A stretch of DNA of 64,000 bases from Betaproteobacteria bacterium Ga0077523 (GTDB taxonomy: Bacteria > Pseudomonadota > Gammaproteobacteria > Burkholderiales > Ga0077523): positions 1-64,000 of the forward strand of contig LNDQ01000135.1 in assembly GCA_001464695.1 (NCBI GenBank), in the 5' to 3' direction. Under the pieces are notes generated by a model. It worked only from the letters and a program-made list of their open reading frames with translations, ran no database searches and was not told where the DNA came from. This document shows positions 11,617 through 19,680 of the stretch, one piece after another. Each line of letters begins with the position of its first letter. The first letter of the stretch is position 1. A program made the position numbers and the translations under genes.

Positions 11617-12195
11617 ATGAAACAGCTGCTCGCCGTATGCGCTGGTGTGCTTGCCTGCGCCGCACCCGTCCTGGCCCAGTCCGACCTGGAACGCGAGACC
11701 CAGGCCGCCCGTGCCCTTTCCGCACAGCTGGTCCAGCAACTCGGCGCCACTCTCAAGGCCGAGCTCGGCACCAACGGCCCGGAGGGCGCGATCGGTGTCT
11801 GCAAGGACACCGCGCCCACCATCGCCGGCAACCTGTCGCGGCAAAGCGGCGCCCGGGTGGCGCGCGTGAGCCTGCGCACCCGCAATGCCATGCTGGGCAC
11901 CCCCGACGCCTGGGAGCAGACGGTGCTCGCCGACTTCGACCGCAGAGTCGAGGCCGGCGAAAAGCCTGAGGCCATGGAGCACGCCGAGTTCGTCGACGAG
12001 CCGGCCGGACGCTACTTCCGTTACCTGAAGGCGATCCCGGTTCAACCGATGTGCCTCGCGTGCCACGGCGCCACCGACACCATCCCCGAAGGCGTCAAGC
12101 GCAAGCTCGCAGCCGATTATCCGAACGACCGCGCCACCGGTTATGCGCCCGGGCAGATCCGCGGTGCCGTGACCGTCAAGAAGCCCTCGAACTGA
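11617..12195 (+). CDS. Periplasmic haem-binding DUF3365 (Tll0287-like) protein
   Basis: 192 residues. It has a Sec signal peptide (MKQLLAVCAGVLACAAPVLA, cleavage after residue 20) and then a DUF3365-type alpha/beta domain ending in a single c-type haem motif CLACH (about residues 145-149). The family includes Tll0287, a haem protein with a PAS-like fold thought to sense redox or small ligands. No partner kinase is adjacent. It is divergent from clpB and may share an upstream region with the sigma-32 promoter. Two GC-rich repeats separate it from the persulfide dioxygenase. A sensory role is inference. Confidence 0.8.
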   Translation: MKQLLAVCAGVLACAAPVLAQSDLERETQAARALSAQLVQQLGATLKAELGTNGPEGAIGVCKDTAPTIAGNLSRQSGARVARVSLRTRNAMLGTPDAWEQTVLADFDRRVEAGEKPEAMEHAEFVDEPAGRYFRYLKAIPVQPMCLACHGATDTIPEGVKRKLAADYPNDRATGYAPGQIRGAVTVKKPSN

Positions 12196-12210
12196 AAAGT
12201 GAGCCGACCC

Positions 12211-12355
12211 CCGATGGGCCTGCGGCCCTTCCCCCCAAGGGGGCCAGCCCGCTTGGGGCGGCCCGGCGCGGGCTGAGATGACGCCCCCCCCGATGGGCCT
12301 GCGGCCCCTCCCCCCAAGGGGGCCAGCCCGCTTGGGGCGGCCCGGCGCGGGCTGA
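12211..12355. repeat. Two 66-bp GC-rich direct repeats
   Basis: Copies at 12211-12276 and 12290-12355 (period 79) differ at one position. Each contains CCCCCCAAGGGGGCCAGCCC and a GGCCCGGCGCGGGC segment, so the DNA or RNA can fold. They fill the 174 bp between the haem protein and the persulfide dioxygenase. The second copy ends 14 bases before the next ATG. The CCCC...GGGG core is related to repeats at 17761 and 19161. Confidence 0.88.
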
Positions 12356-12369
12356 AGAGAGACTGAACC

Positions 12370-13053
12370 ATGCCTTTTCGCCAACTCTTCGACCCGGAAT
12401 CCTCCACCTATACCTACGTGCTGGGGGATCCCGAGAGCCGCGAGGCGGTGATCGTCGATCCGGTCCGTCCGAACATCGAGCGCGATCTCGCCGTACTGGC
12501 CGAGCTCGAGATGAAGCTCGTCTGGATCCTCGACACTCACGTGCACGCCGACCATGTGACCGGGGCCAACGCGCTCAAGCAGCGCACCGGCGCTCGTACC
12601 GTGGTCAGCACCCATTGCGGCGCGAGCGGCTTCGATCGCCTGATCGACGAAGGCGAACTCATCGTCTTCGGCAACGAAGTCGTGCGCGCCATCGCCACGC
12701 CCGGGCACACGCCCGGCAGCACCTGCTACCTGTGGCGCGACCGGCTGCTCACGGGTGACACCCTGCTGATCGGCGGCTGCGGGCGTACGGATTTCCAGCG
12801 CGGCAGCGCGGAGGCGCTCTACGAGAGCATCACCGACAAGCTGTTCGCGCTGCCCGAGGACACGCTGGTCTACCCGGGGCACGACTATCACGGTCGGCGC
12901 GTATCAACCATCGGCGAAGAGAAGTCCACCAATCCGCGGCTGGCTGGAAAGTCGCGCGAGGAGTTCGTTCAGATCATGAACGCGCTCGACCTCCCGGAGC
13001 CGAAGCAGATCCGCGTTGCGGTGCCCGCCAACCTGGCAGGAGGAACCCCTTGA
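12370..13053 (+). CDS. Persulfide dioxygenase (ETHE1-like), metallo-beta-lactamase fold
   Basis: 227 residues. The metal motif THVHADH (H57, H59, D61, H62), GHTPGS and GHDYHG are those of the ETHE1/persulfide dioxygenase group, which has one non-haem iron and oxidises glutathione persulfide to sulfite. The length fits the short single-domain form without a rhodanese. It overlaps the next gene by one base and so forms an operon with it. Sulfide detoxification is the likely role. A glyoxalase II activity is less likely because only the ETHE1-type residues are conserved. Confidence 0.85.
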   Translation: MPFRQLFDPESSTYTYVLGDPESREAVIVDPVRPNIERDLAVLAELEMKLVWILDTHVHADHVTGANALKQRTGARTVVSTHCGASGFDRLIDEGELIVFGNEVVRAIATPGHTPGSTCYLWRDRLLTGDTLLIGGCGRTDFQRGSAEALYESITDKLFALPEDTLVYPGHDYHGRRVSTIGEEKSTNPRLAGKSREEFVQIMNALDLPEPKQIRVAVPANLAGGTP

Positions 13054-13724
13054 TGGCGCCGGTACGAGCGCTGGTCTTCGACGCCTACGGCACCCTCTTC
13101 GACGTGCATTCGGTCATTGCCGAATGCGAGCAGCATTTCCCCGGACGCGGTGCGAACCTGTCGAAGCAGTGGCGCGTGACGCAGCTTGAATACACCTGGC
13201 TGCGCAGTCTGATGGGACGCTACGAAGATTTCGAACAGGTCACTGCCGGCGCGCTCGCGCATGCGTGCGCCTCATTGAAACTCACGCTGAGCGATGCCAC
13301 GCGGGCGGCGCTGATGAATTCGTACCTGCTCCTGACGCCGTACTCCGAGGTACCGGCCGCCCTGGATTCCCTCGCGCCACGCAAACGCGCCATTCTGTCG
13401 AATGGATCGCCGCGTATGCTGGACGCCGTGGTTCGCAACGCCGGATTGAGCGAACGGTTCGACGCAGTCCTGAGCGTCGATGCCCTGCGCATCTACAAGC
13501 CCCACCCGAGCGTCTACCAGCTCGCCGTCGACCGGCTCGGCGTGCCGATCGACGAGATCGCTTTCGTCTCGTCGAACTTCTGGGACGTGTCGGGCGCCAC
13601 ATCCTTCGGCTTCCGGACGTTCTGGATCAACCGGGCCGGGAACGTGCCCGACCCCCTCGGCTTTCAGCCAGCGGCCGTCCTCAGCGGACTCGACCAGCTC
13701 GCCGGAGTCCTCAGCCCTGGTTAG
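13053..13724 (+). CDS. HAD-family haloacid dehalogenase, type II
   Basis: 223 residues. HAD motifs: nucleophile D10 (FDAYGTLFD), SNGSP, K in IYKPHP, and SSNFWDVSGA. The AYGTLFD and SSNxWDVxGA forms are typical of L-2-haloacid dehalogenases. I chose the ATG at 13053, 8 bases after AGGAGG, instead of the TTG one codon earlier. The stop codon interlocks with that of the convergent small ORF. The physiological substrate is not certain, since many members dephosphorylate. Confidence 0.85.
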   Translation: MAPVRALVFDAYGTLFDVHSVIAECEQHFPGRGANLSKQWRVTQLEYTWLRSLMGRYEDFEQVTAGALAHACASLKLTLSDATRAALMNSYLLLTPYSEVPAALDSLAPRKRAILSNGSPRMLDAVVRNAGLSERFDAVLSVDALRIYKPHPSVYQLAVDRLGVPIDEIAFVSSNFWDVSGATSFGFRTFWINRAGNVPDPLGFQPAAVLSGLDQLAGVLSPG

Positions 13725-13828
13725 CGATGCGGCGTCAGCACGTCGGCAACGATCGCCTTGGCGACCATGCCGCAGGCCGCCATGGCGACCGTGCCGGACA
13801 GCACCAGCATTACGAGATTGACGATCAT
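13721..13828 (-). CDS. 35-residue hydrophobic peptide (small membrane protein)
   Basis: A short reading frame with ATG at 13828 and a strong ribosome site (AGGAGA, 5-6 bases upstream). The peptide starts MIVNLVMLVLSGTVAMAAC, a hydrophobic stretch long enough to span the membrane, followed by a basic/acidic tail ending in PHR. Its stop (TAA) overlaps the TAG of the dehalogenase gene on the other strand. I do not recognise a family. The good ribosome site and the membrane-like composition are the reasons to list it. Confidence 0.55.
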   Translation of the reverse strand: MIVNLVMLVLSGTVAMAACGMVAKAIVADVLTPHR

Positions 13829-13899
13829 GGGGTTTCTCCTGGAGGTCGGGGCACCGCCTTGGGCACCGCCTCACCCCTTGACGTTGCAGCGGTCATGCC

Positions 13900-13938
13900 A
13901 GGATTTCACGACACATAATCAATGAATTAAGAAATCCT
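13900..13938. other. Inverted repeat in AT-rich DNA upstream of the small peptide
   Basis: AGGATTTC and GAAATCCT (8 bp, perfect) flank a 23-bp AT-rich centre (13908-13930). The centre stands out in a GC-rich neighbourhood. It lies about 70 bases before the small peptide start and could be an operator or part of its promoter. I found no good -35/-10 pair with confidence. Confidence 0.3.
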
Positions 13939-14018
13939 CGACCCACCTAGCCGTCGAACCTCCGACACCGGTGTCGACAACTTGGCGTCACTCACCGCTC
14001 AAGATGCACCGAAGGGCT

Positions 14019-14208
14019 GTGCGCCCCACCCACTACCCCTACTTGCGGCGGAGGGCCCGTGCGCCCCACCCACTATGCCTGTTTGCGGCGGAGGGCCGTG
14101 CGCCCCAGCTTCGCTGGCCGCGGGGCCAGTTACGGTGCTTGGTAGCTCAGCTTCGCTGGCCGCGGGGCCAGTCACGATGCTTGGTAGCTCAGCTACGCTG
14201 GGCGCTGC
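14019..14208. repeat. Two intergenic tandem-repeat blocks
   Basis: Block 1: GTGCGCCCCACCCACTA-type units start at 14019 and 14059, with a third partial start at 14098 (period 39-40). Block 2: units beginning CAGCTTCGCTGGC at 14106 and 14148, with a partial third at 14190 (period 42). Block 2 carries the palindrome CTGGCCGCGGGGCCAG. They fill the gap between the small peptide and the glutamate-synthase-like gene. I see no gene here. A role as a terminator or nucleoid-protein site is possible. Confidence 0.85.
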
Positions 14209-14229
14209 CCGACCATGGTCTTTGATACC

Positions 14230-15693
14230 TCAGACCTTGGGGTAGGGAAACAGCGTCGACAGCGCCACGCTTTCCCACGCGCTGGTGACAACGCGCACAT
14301 GCTCGCGCCGGAACTCGCGTGCGTGCCGCAGGCCGCAGGAGTGCGCGATCATGTCGATTTCCTTGTTCATGTTCTGCGCGTAGTTCGCGACGCGCAGGTA
14401 CTTCTCCTCGACCACCAGCCCGCGCTGCAGTCGCCGGTTGTGCGTGGTGACACCGGTCGGACAGGCGTTCGTATGGCAGCGCATCGCCTGGATGCAGCCC
14501 AGCGAGAACATGAAGCCGCGAGCGGTGTTGATGAAGTCGGCGCCTGCGCAGAGGGCCCACGCTGCCTTGGCGGAGGTCACGAGCTTTCCCGCCGCGACGA
14601 CCCGGATGCGGTCGCGCAGGCCCGATTCGATCAGCGCATCCACCACGCGCGGCAGGGCCTCGGCGATCGGTAGTGCCATGTGATCCATGAGCGCCTGGGG
14701 TGCCGCCCCGGTACCGCCCTCCCCACCGTCGATCACCAGGAAATCGGGCGCGGCGTCGAGCCCCAAGCGCCGAACCGCCTCGCACAGCGCGTGCATGAAC
14801 TCCCACCCGCCGATCGCCGTCTTGATGCCGATGGGCTTGCCCGAGGTCTCGCGCAACAGACGCACGCGCTCGAGCAGCTGATCCATGTTCGCGAGGTCGC
14901 GATGGCGGTTCGGGCTGATCGAGTCGATGTGGGGCGGGATCCCGCGGATCGCGGCGATCTCCTCGGTCACCTTGGCGCCCGGCAGGACTCCACCCTTCCC
15001 CGGCTTGGCACCCTGCGAGAGCTTGATCTCAAAGGCCTTCACCTTCGGGGCGAGCAGCCGGATCTTGTCGAGATCGAGATCACCGGTGGCGTTGCGCACG
15101 CCGTAGTTGGCGGTGCCGATCTGCATGATGATGTCGCACTCGCCCAGCAGGTGGTGCGGCGAAAGCCCGCCCTCGCCCGTGTCCATCCAGCAACCCGCCA
15201 GCTTCGCGCCGCGCGACAAGGCCCGCACGGCAGGCTCCGAGATCGCCCCGAAGCTCATGCCGCTCACGTTGACGAGCGACTTTGCCTCGAATGGTTCGCG
15301 ACAGTAGCCCGCACCTATGATGAGCGGCGGCGTGGGCGCGCGTTCCTCCTCCAGGATCGGAAACGCGGCGTTCACGAAGATGATGTTGCCCGGCTCGCTG
15401 ATGTTGTTGGTGGAGCCGAAGCCGATGGTGCCGCCTTCGTCCTTCGCGAGGCGATACACCCACGAGCGCAGCGAGCGGTTGAAGGGCATCTCTTCGCGAT
15501 CGTTCGCGAAGAAGTACTGCCGGAAATACTCGCCCTGGCGCTCGAACAGGTAACGCAATCGACCCACCACCGGGAAGTTGCGCAGGATCGTGTGCTTCTT
15601 CTGGGTGACGTCCTGGATGAACCAGACGATGACGAGCCCGATCGCCAGCATGCCCAGAATGGTCACGAGGCCTTGCAGCAGCACGCCAGTCAT
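14230..15693 (-). CDS. Membrane-anchored FMN glutamate-synthase-like protein
   Basis: 487 residues. One N-terminal membrane segment (about residues 5-27) is followed by a glutamate-synthase FMN-binding domain (VSGMSFGAISEPAVRALSRGA, EIKLSQGAKPGKGG, VIDGGEGGTGAAP). The cysteines CIQAMRCHTNACPTG match the 3Fe-4S ligands of GltB. There is no amidotransferase domain, so it is not a complete glutamate synthase; related proteins are annotated as FMN-binding glutamate synthase family of unknown reaction. It is the last gene of a leftward block, 22 bases after the methyltransferase. Confidence 0.87.
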   Translation of the reverse strand: MTGVLLQGLVTILGMLAIGLVIVWFIQDVTQKKHTILRNFPVVGRLRYLFERQGEYFRQYFFANDREEMPFNRSLRSWVYRLAKDEGGTIGFGSTNNISEPGNIIFVNAAFPILEEERAPTPPLIIGAGYCREPFEAKSLVNVSGMSFGAISEPAVRALSRGAKLAGCWMDTGEGGLSPHHLLGECDIIMQIGTANYGVRNATGDLDLDKIRLLAPKVKAFEIKLSQGAKPGKGGVLPGAKVTEEIAAIRGIPPHIDSISPNRHRDLANMDQLLERVRLLRETSGKPIGIKTAIGGWEFMHALCEAVRRLGLDAAPDFLVIDGGEGGTGAAPQALMDHMALPIAEALPRVVDALIESGLRDRIRVVAAGKLVTSAKAAWALCAGADFINTARGFMFSLGCIQAMRCHTNACPTGVTTHNRRLQRGLVVEEKYLRVANYAQNMNKEIDMIAHSCGLRHAREFRREHVRVVTSAWESVALSTLFPYPKV

Positions 15694-15715
15694 CCTGGCT
15701 CTCCTCTCGCGGGGT

Positions 15716-16339
15716 TCAGGCCCGTTTGCGGGCCACGAAATCGATCAACGCCGAACGGCCGACGTGCTTCGTTCCTTCGGCCAGGACCGCCTCGTGCTCG
15801 CGGACATGGACCACGTCGAAACCGGCAAAGGCTGCTTCCAGCATCGGCCGGGTGTACATATGTGCGCGGTCGGGCGGTCCGCCGGTTCCGAGTTCCACTT
15901 GCTCCGGCGTGTACCCCTGCATCACGACCAGGCCACCGGGCCGCAACGACGTGTGGAAGCCATCGAACAGGCGTGCCCGGTCTGCGGGCGCCGCGAACTG
16001 GATGAAGATGCAGACCATCGCGTCGTATGCCGTCGGGATCCATTCCCAGGTGCGGATGTCCGCCTGCTCGAACCGTATGTCGACGGAAGTGTTTTCGGCC
16101 AGCCGCCGTGCCTTCTGAAGGGCCAGCGGCGAAATGTCGAACCCGGTGACCTCGCAACCGCGCTGCGCCAACCACACGCTGTTGCGACCTTCGCCGCAGG
16201 CGACGTCGAGCACTTTCATGCCGGGCCGGAACAGTGCGCCCTGGCTCGCCAGAAAGACGTTCGGCTCGGTGCCGAAAATGTACTCACCTGCGGCGTAGCG
16301 CTTGTCCCAGTAGGCCTGCGCATCGTCGAAGGTAGCCAT
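15716..16339 (-). CDS. Class I SAM-dependent methyltransferase (TehB/TPMT-like)
   Basis: 207 residues. Motif I VLDVACGEGRNSVWLA (about 43-58), the acidic end of strand 2 (GFDISPLAL) and post-motif segments place it in class I methyltransferases. The N-terminus (YWDKRYAAGEYIFGTEPN) resembles the TehB-like/thiopurine-type subgroup that methylates small molecules or metalloids. The substrate is unknown. It starts 5 bases after thrC, so it is co-transcribed with it. Confidence 0.85.
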   Translation of the reverse strand: MATFDDAQAYWDKRYAAGEYIFGTEPNVFLASQGALFRPGMKVLDVACGEGRNSVWLAQRGCEVTGFDISPLALQKARRLAENTSVDIRFEQADIRTWEWIPTAYDAMVCIFIQFAAPADRARLFDGFHTSLRPGGLVVMQGYTPEQVELGTGGPPDRAHMYTRPMLEAAFAGFDVVHVREHEAVLAEGTKHVGRSALIDFVARKRA

Positions 16340-16344
16340 CGCAG

Positions 16345-17754
16345 TCAGGTGGCGTGCTCCGCGATGTAGCGCTTGATGGCGGCAGGGTCCGGATTCATGG
16401 TCTCGAACCGGAGCGGTTTGTTCTCGATCCCCACGTAGGCAGGCGGCCGTACGGGATCACGCCCGAGCGCCTCGCGGATGGTTTCCGCGAACTTCGCCGG
16501 CTGTGCCGTCTCGAGACAGATGAGGGGCACCCCTGCTTCGCGCCGTTCCAGACCGGCCTTGATGCCATCGGCCGTGTGGGTGTCGACGACGACGTTGTAG
16601 CGCTCGTTGATCCGGCGGATCGTGGCCACGCGATCGGCGTGGGTGCTGCGACCGGACACGAAACCGAAATCGCGCACCTTCGCGAAATATGGCGTGTTCG
16701 CCAGGTCGAAAGCCCCGCCGCCATCGACGTTGCGCCACAGGTCGGCCACCACCCTCGGCTCACGGCCCACCAGGTCGAAGATGAACCGCTCGAAATTGGA
16801 TGCCTTGGAGATGTCCATCGACGGGCTGCTGGTCTGCGCCACGTCGGCCGCGGCCCGCACACGGTAGCGTCCGGTGCGGAAGAACTCGTCGAGCACGTCG
16901 TTCTCGTTGGTCGCCGCCACGAGGCGAGCGATCGGCAGACCCATCATGCGCGCGACGTGCCCCGCGCAGATATTGCCGAAGTTGCCGGAAGGCACCGCGA
17001 ATGTCACCCGCTGGTCGTCCGACGTAGTGGTCGCGAAATACCCTTTGAAGTAGTACACCACCTGGGCCATCATGCGCGCCCAGTTGATCGAGTTGACCGT
17101 GCCGATGCGGTGCCGCGCCTTGTACGCGTGATCGTTCGACACCGCCTTCACCATGTCCTGGCAGTCGTCGAACACGCCGCGCACGGCGATGTTGAAGATG
17201 TTCGCATCCTGCAGCGAGTACATCTGCGCGGTCTGGAAGGCGCTCATCTTGCCTTCGGGCGACAGCATGAACACGCGCACGCCACGCTTGCCCCGCATCG
17301 CATACTCCGCCGCCGAACCGGTGTCGCCGGAGGTTGCTCCCAGAATGTTCAACTCGTCGCCGCGCTTTGCAAGCGCGTACTCGAACAGGTTGCCGAGCAG
17401 CTGCATCGCGACGTCCTTGAACGCCAGCGTCGGCCCATTCGAGAGATGCAGCAGATGGAAACCCGGTGCCAGGGTCGATACCGGCGTGATGTCGTCGGAA
17501 CCGAACGCGGCTTTCGTGTAGGTGCGATCCACGATGTCCCGCAGATCGGCCGCGGGAATGTCGTCGACAAACCGCGAGAAGATCTCGAATGCGAGATCGC
17601 GATATCCGAGCTGGCGCCACGCGCCCAGTTCGGAACGCGTCACCTGCGGATAGGCCTCCGGCACGGTGAGGCCGCCATCGGGCGCCAGTCCGCCCAGCAG
17701 GATGTCGGTGAAGGGCGTCGGCGGCATACCGCCGCGAGTCGAGATGTACTTCAT
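16345..17754 (-). CDS. thrC: Threonine synthase
   Basis: 469 residues, the long proteobacterial type. PLP-binding lysine K113 (GPTLAFKDVAMQ), the start MKYISTRGG and the phosphate loop (GATSGDTGSA) are typical. It converts O-phosphohomoserine to threonine. It follows hom on the same strand, with an 89-bp gap that holds one copy of an intergenic repeat. thrB is not in the window. Confidence 0.96.
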   Translation of the reverse strand: MKYISTRGGMPPTPFTDILLGGLAPDGGLTVPEAYPQVTRSELGAWRQLGYRDLAFEIFSRFVDDIPAADLRDIVDRTYTKAAFGSDDITPVSTLAPGFHLLHLSNGPTLAFKDVAMQLLGNLFEYALAKRGDELNILGATSGDTGSAAEYAMRGKRGVRVFMLSPEGKMSAFQTAQMYSLQDANIFNIAVRGVFDDCQDMVKAVSNDHAYKARHRIGTVNSINWARMMAQVVYYFKGYFATTTSDDQRVTFAVPSGNFGNICAGHVARMMGLPIARLVAATNENDVLDEFFRTGRYRVRAAADVAQTSSPSMDISKASNFERFIFDLVGREPRVVADLWRNVDGGGAFDLANTPYFAKVRDFGFVSGRSTHADRVATIRRINERYNVVVDTHTADGIKAGLERREAGVPLICLETAQPAKFAETIREALGRDPVRPPAYVGIENKPLRFETMNPDPAAIKRYIAEHAT

Positions 17755-17760
17755 GGAAAA

Positions 17761-17833
17761 GTCAGTGGCACCGGGCCGTCCCAGGCCACTGATGCGCCCC
17801 CCCGGGGGGCAGCGACCATCGTGAGCGTGCGGG
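17761..17833. repeat. Intergenic repeat, copy A (before thrC)
   Basis: This segment shares CACCGGGCCG, CACTGA, GCGCCCCCCCGGGGGGCAGCG-like and GAGCGTG blocks in the same order with 19161-19236. It lies just upstream of the thrC start and after hom. The central run of C followed by G is self-complementary. Both copies sit immediately before a start codon on the minus strand, which may be of regulatory or termination value. Confidence 0.75.
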
Positions 17834-17843
17834 CCGTTCCATT

Positions 17844-19160
17844 CTAGTTCCTGCCGAGTTCTTCCAGGCGGATGCGCGTGACCTTGCCTGACACGGTCGG
17901 TAGCGCCTCCATCTTCGCCATCGCCGCGTTGACCCGCTTCTCCACCGTGAGGTGGGTGAGCATCACGATGTCCACCTGGTCCTCGCCCTCGCCCGGTTCC
18001 TTCTGCACCATCGCGTCGATGGAGATTGTGTTGTCGGCGAGGATGCGCGTGATGTCCGCCAGCACGCCGGGACGATCCAGTACCCGCAGCCGCAGGTAGT
18101 AGGAGGTCTCCACCTCCTCCATCGGCAGGATCGGGGTATCCGAGAGCTGATCCGGCTGGAATGCGAGATGCGGGACTCGATTGCCCGGATCGGCGGTGTG
18201 CATGCGCGTCACGTCCACCAGATCCGCGACGACCGCCGATGCGGTCGGCTCGGCGCCCGCTCCCGCTCCGTAATACAACGTCGCTCCGACCGCGTCACCC
18301 TTGACCAGAACCGCATTCATGACACCTTCGACGTTGGCGATCAGCCGACGCGCAGGGATCAGGGTCGGGTGCACCCGAAGCTCGATGCCGTTGGCCGCGC
18401 GGCGCGTAATGCCGAGCAGCTTGATGCGATAGCCGAGCTGCTCTGCGTAACGGATGTCGTCCCGCGTGAGCTTCGAGATGCCTTCGGTGTAGGCCTTTTC
18501 GAACTGCATGGGGATGCCGAACCCGATGGCCGCCATGATGGTGAGCTTGTGCGCGGCATCGACGCCTTCGATGTCGAAGGTCGGATCGGCCTCGGCGTAA
18601 CCAAGCCGCTGTGCTTCCTTCAGCACCGTATCGAAGGCGAGCCCCTTGTCGCGCATCTCCGACAGGATGAAGTTGCTGGTGCCGTTGATGATGCCGGCGA
18701 TCCACTCGATGCGATTGGCCGTGAGGCCTTCGCGCAGCGCCTTGATGATCGGAATGCCGCCCGCCACGGCCGCTTCGAACGCGACCATCACGCCCTTGCG
18801 GCGCGCCGCCGCGAAGATATCGTTGCCGTGGGTTGCGAGCAGCGCCTTGTTCGCCGTGACCACGTGCTTGCCGTTTTCGATGGCGGCGAGGATGAGATCC
18901 TTCGCCACGGTATAGCCGCCGATCAGCTCCACCACGATATCGATGGCCGGGTCGCGCACGACCGCGAACGCGTCGTCGGTCAGGCGGGCCGCGTCGCCGA
19001 CCAGTTGGCGTGCGCGCGCCTGGTCCTTGTCCGCGACGATGTCGATGACGATGCCGCGGCCGGCGCGACGCAGGATCTCTTCCTGGTTGCGGCGCAGCAC
19101 GTTGAACGTGCCGCCGCCGACGGTACCGATGCCCAGCAGGCCCACACGAATCGGGTTCAT
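17844..19160 (-). CDS. hom: Homoserine dehydrogenase
   Basis: 438 residues. NAD-binding loop GLLGIGTVGGG (about 6-16), the catalytic domain with AGGIPIIKALREGL and NGTSNFILSEM, and a C-terminal ACT domain from about residue 350 (YYLRLRVLDRPGVLADI), which gives threonine feedback control in this class. The ATG at 19160 begins at the NAD-binding strand; a frame extension of 8 residues upstream lies in the repeat and is unlikely. It reduces aspartate semialdehyde to homoserine. It is part of the aminotransferase-GNAT-hom-thrC series. Confidence 0.96.
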   Translation of the reverse strand: MNPIRVGLLGIGTVGGGTFNVLRRNQEEILRRAGRGIVIDIVADKDQARARQLVGDAARLTDDAFAVVRDPAIDIVVELIGGYTVAKDLILAAIENGKHVVTANKALLATHGNDIFAAARRKGVMVAFEAAVAGGIPIIKALREGLTANRIEWIAGIINGTSNFILSEMRDKGLAFDTVLKEAQRLGYAEADPTFDIEGVDAAHKLTIMAAIGFGIPMQFEKAYTEGISKLTRDDIRYAEQLGYRIKLLGITRRAANGIELRVHPTLIPARRLIANVEGVMNAVLVKGDAVGATLYYGAGAGAEPTASAVVADLVDVTRMHTADPGNRVPHLAFQPDQLSDTPILPMEEVETSYYLRLRVLDRPGVLADITRILADNTISIDAMVQKEPGEGEDQVDIVMLTHLTVEKRVNAAMAKMEALPTVSGKVTRIRLEELGRN

Positions 19161-19236
19161 GTCAGCGGCACCGGGCCGCCCCAAGGCACTGACGCACCCC
19201 CTTGGGGGGCAGCGAACGAAGAGAGCGTGGGGGTCA
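19161..19236. repeat. Intergenic repeat, copy B (before hom)
   Basis: Copy of the element at 17761, with GCACCGGGCCGCCCCAAGGC, ACTGACGC and CCCCCTTGGGGGGCAGCGAA. It begins directly before the hom ATG (on the minus strand) and its far end reaches the stop codon of the GNAT gene. The CCCCCTTGGGGGG palindrome is the most conserved part. Confidence 0.78.
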
Positions 19237-19680
19237 TGTCAAATTCTTTCGGAAACTGAAGGAGGGAATGGTGTAGCCCTCACGGAAATAGAACCGGTGC
19301 GCACCGCCGCGCTGCACCCCCGACTCGAGATCGACGCCCGGACAGCCCCGCGTCTTCGCTTCGACCTCGATCCAGCCGATCAGCGCATGACCGACACCAC
19401 GGGAACGTCGGCGCTCGTCCGTGACGAGATCGTCGACGTAGCAGCGCAAACCCACGTGCGTGTTGCGGTAGAGGCGAAAGATCGCGACGCCCGCGACGCG
19501 GTCTTCCGCGATGGCGACCGCCATCTCACCGCCGTCGGCAAAGATGCCCTGCATGGCGCCCACGTAGTCCTGCTGGATCTGTGGCCGCAGCTGACGATGC
19601 ACGGGTTCGGCCGCCGCAAGCAAAGCCGCGTCGAGGACCTTCCCGTCCGGGCTCGAGACCCGGACCACCGCGATGCTCAT
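19234..19680 (-). CDS. GNAT-family N-acetyltransferase
   Basis: 148 residues. GNAT motif A ([27 protein letters not shown]; the R-R-S-R-G-V-G acetyl-CoA loop at about 93-99) and a C-terminal [16 protein letters not shown] strand. These enzymes transfer an acetyl group from acetyl-CoA to an amine. Its start overlaps the aminotransferase stop by 4 bases (ATGA), so it is co-translated with it. The target is not known. Confidence 0.88.
   Translation of the reverse strand: MSIAVVRVSSPDGKVLDAALLAAAEPVHRQLRPQIQQDYVGAMQGIFADGGEMAVAIAEDRVAGVAIFRLYRNTHVGLRCYVDDLVTDERRRSRGVGHALIGWIEVEAKTRGCPGVDLESGVQRGGAHRFYFREGYTIPSFSFRKNLT

Noticed and set aside
14019..14208. CRISPR array
   Set aside because: Unit lengths are 39-42 bases with no unique spacers between identical repeats, and there are no cas genes in the window.
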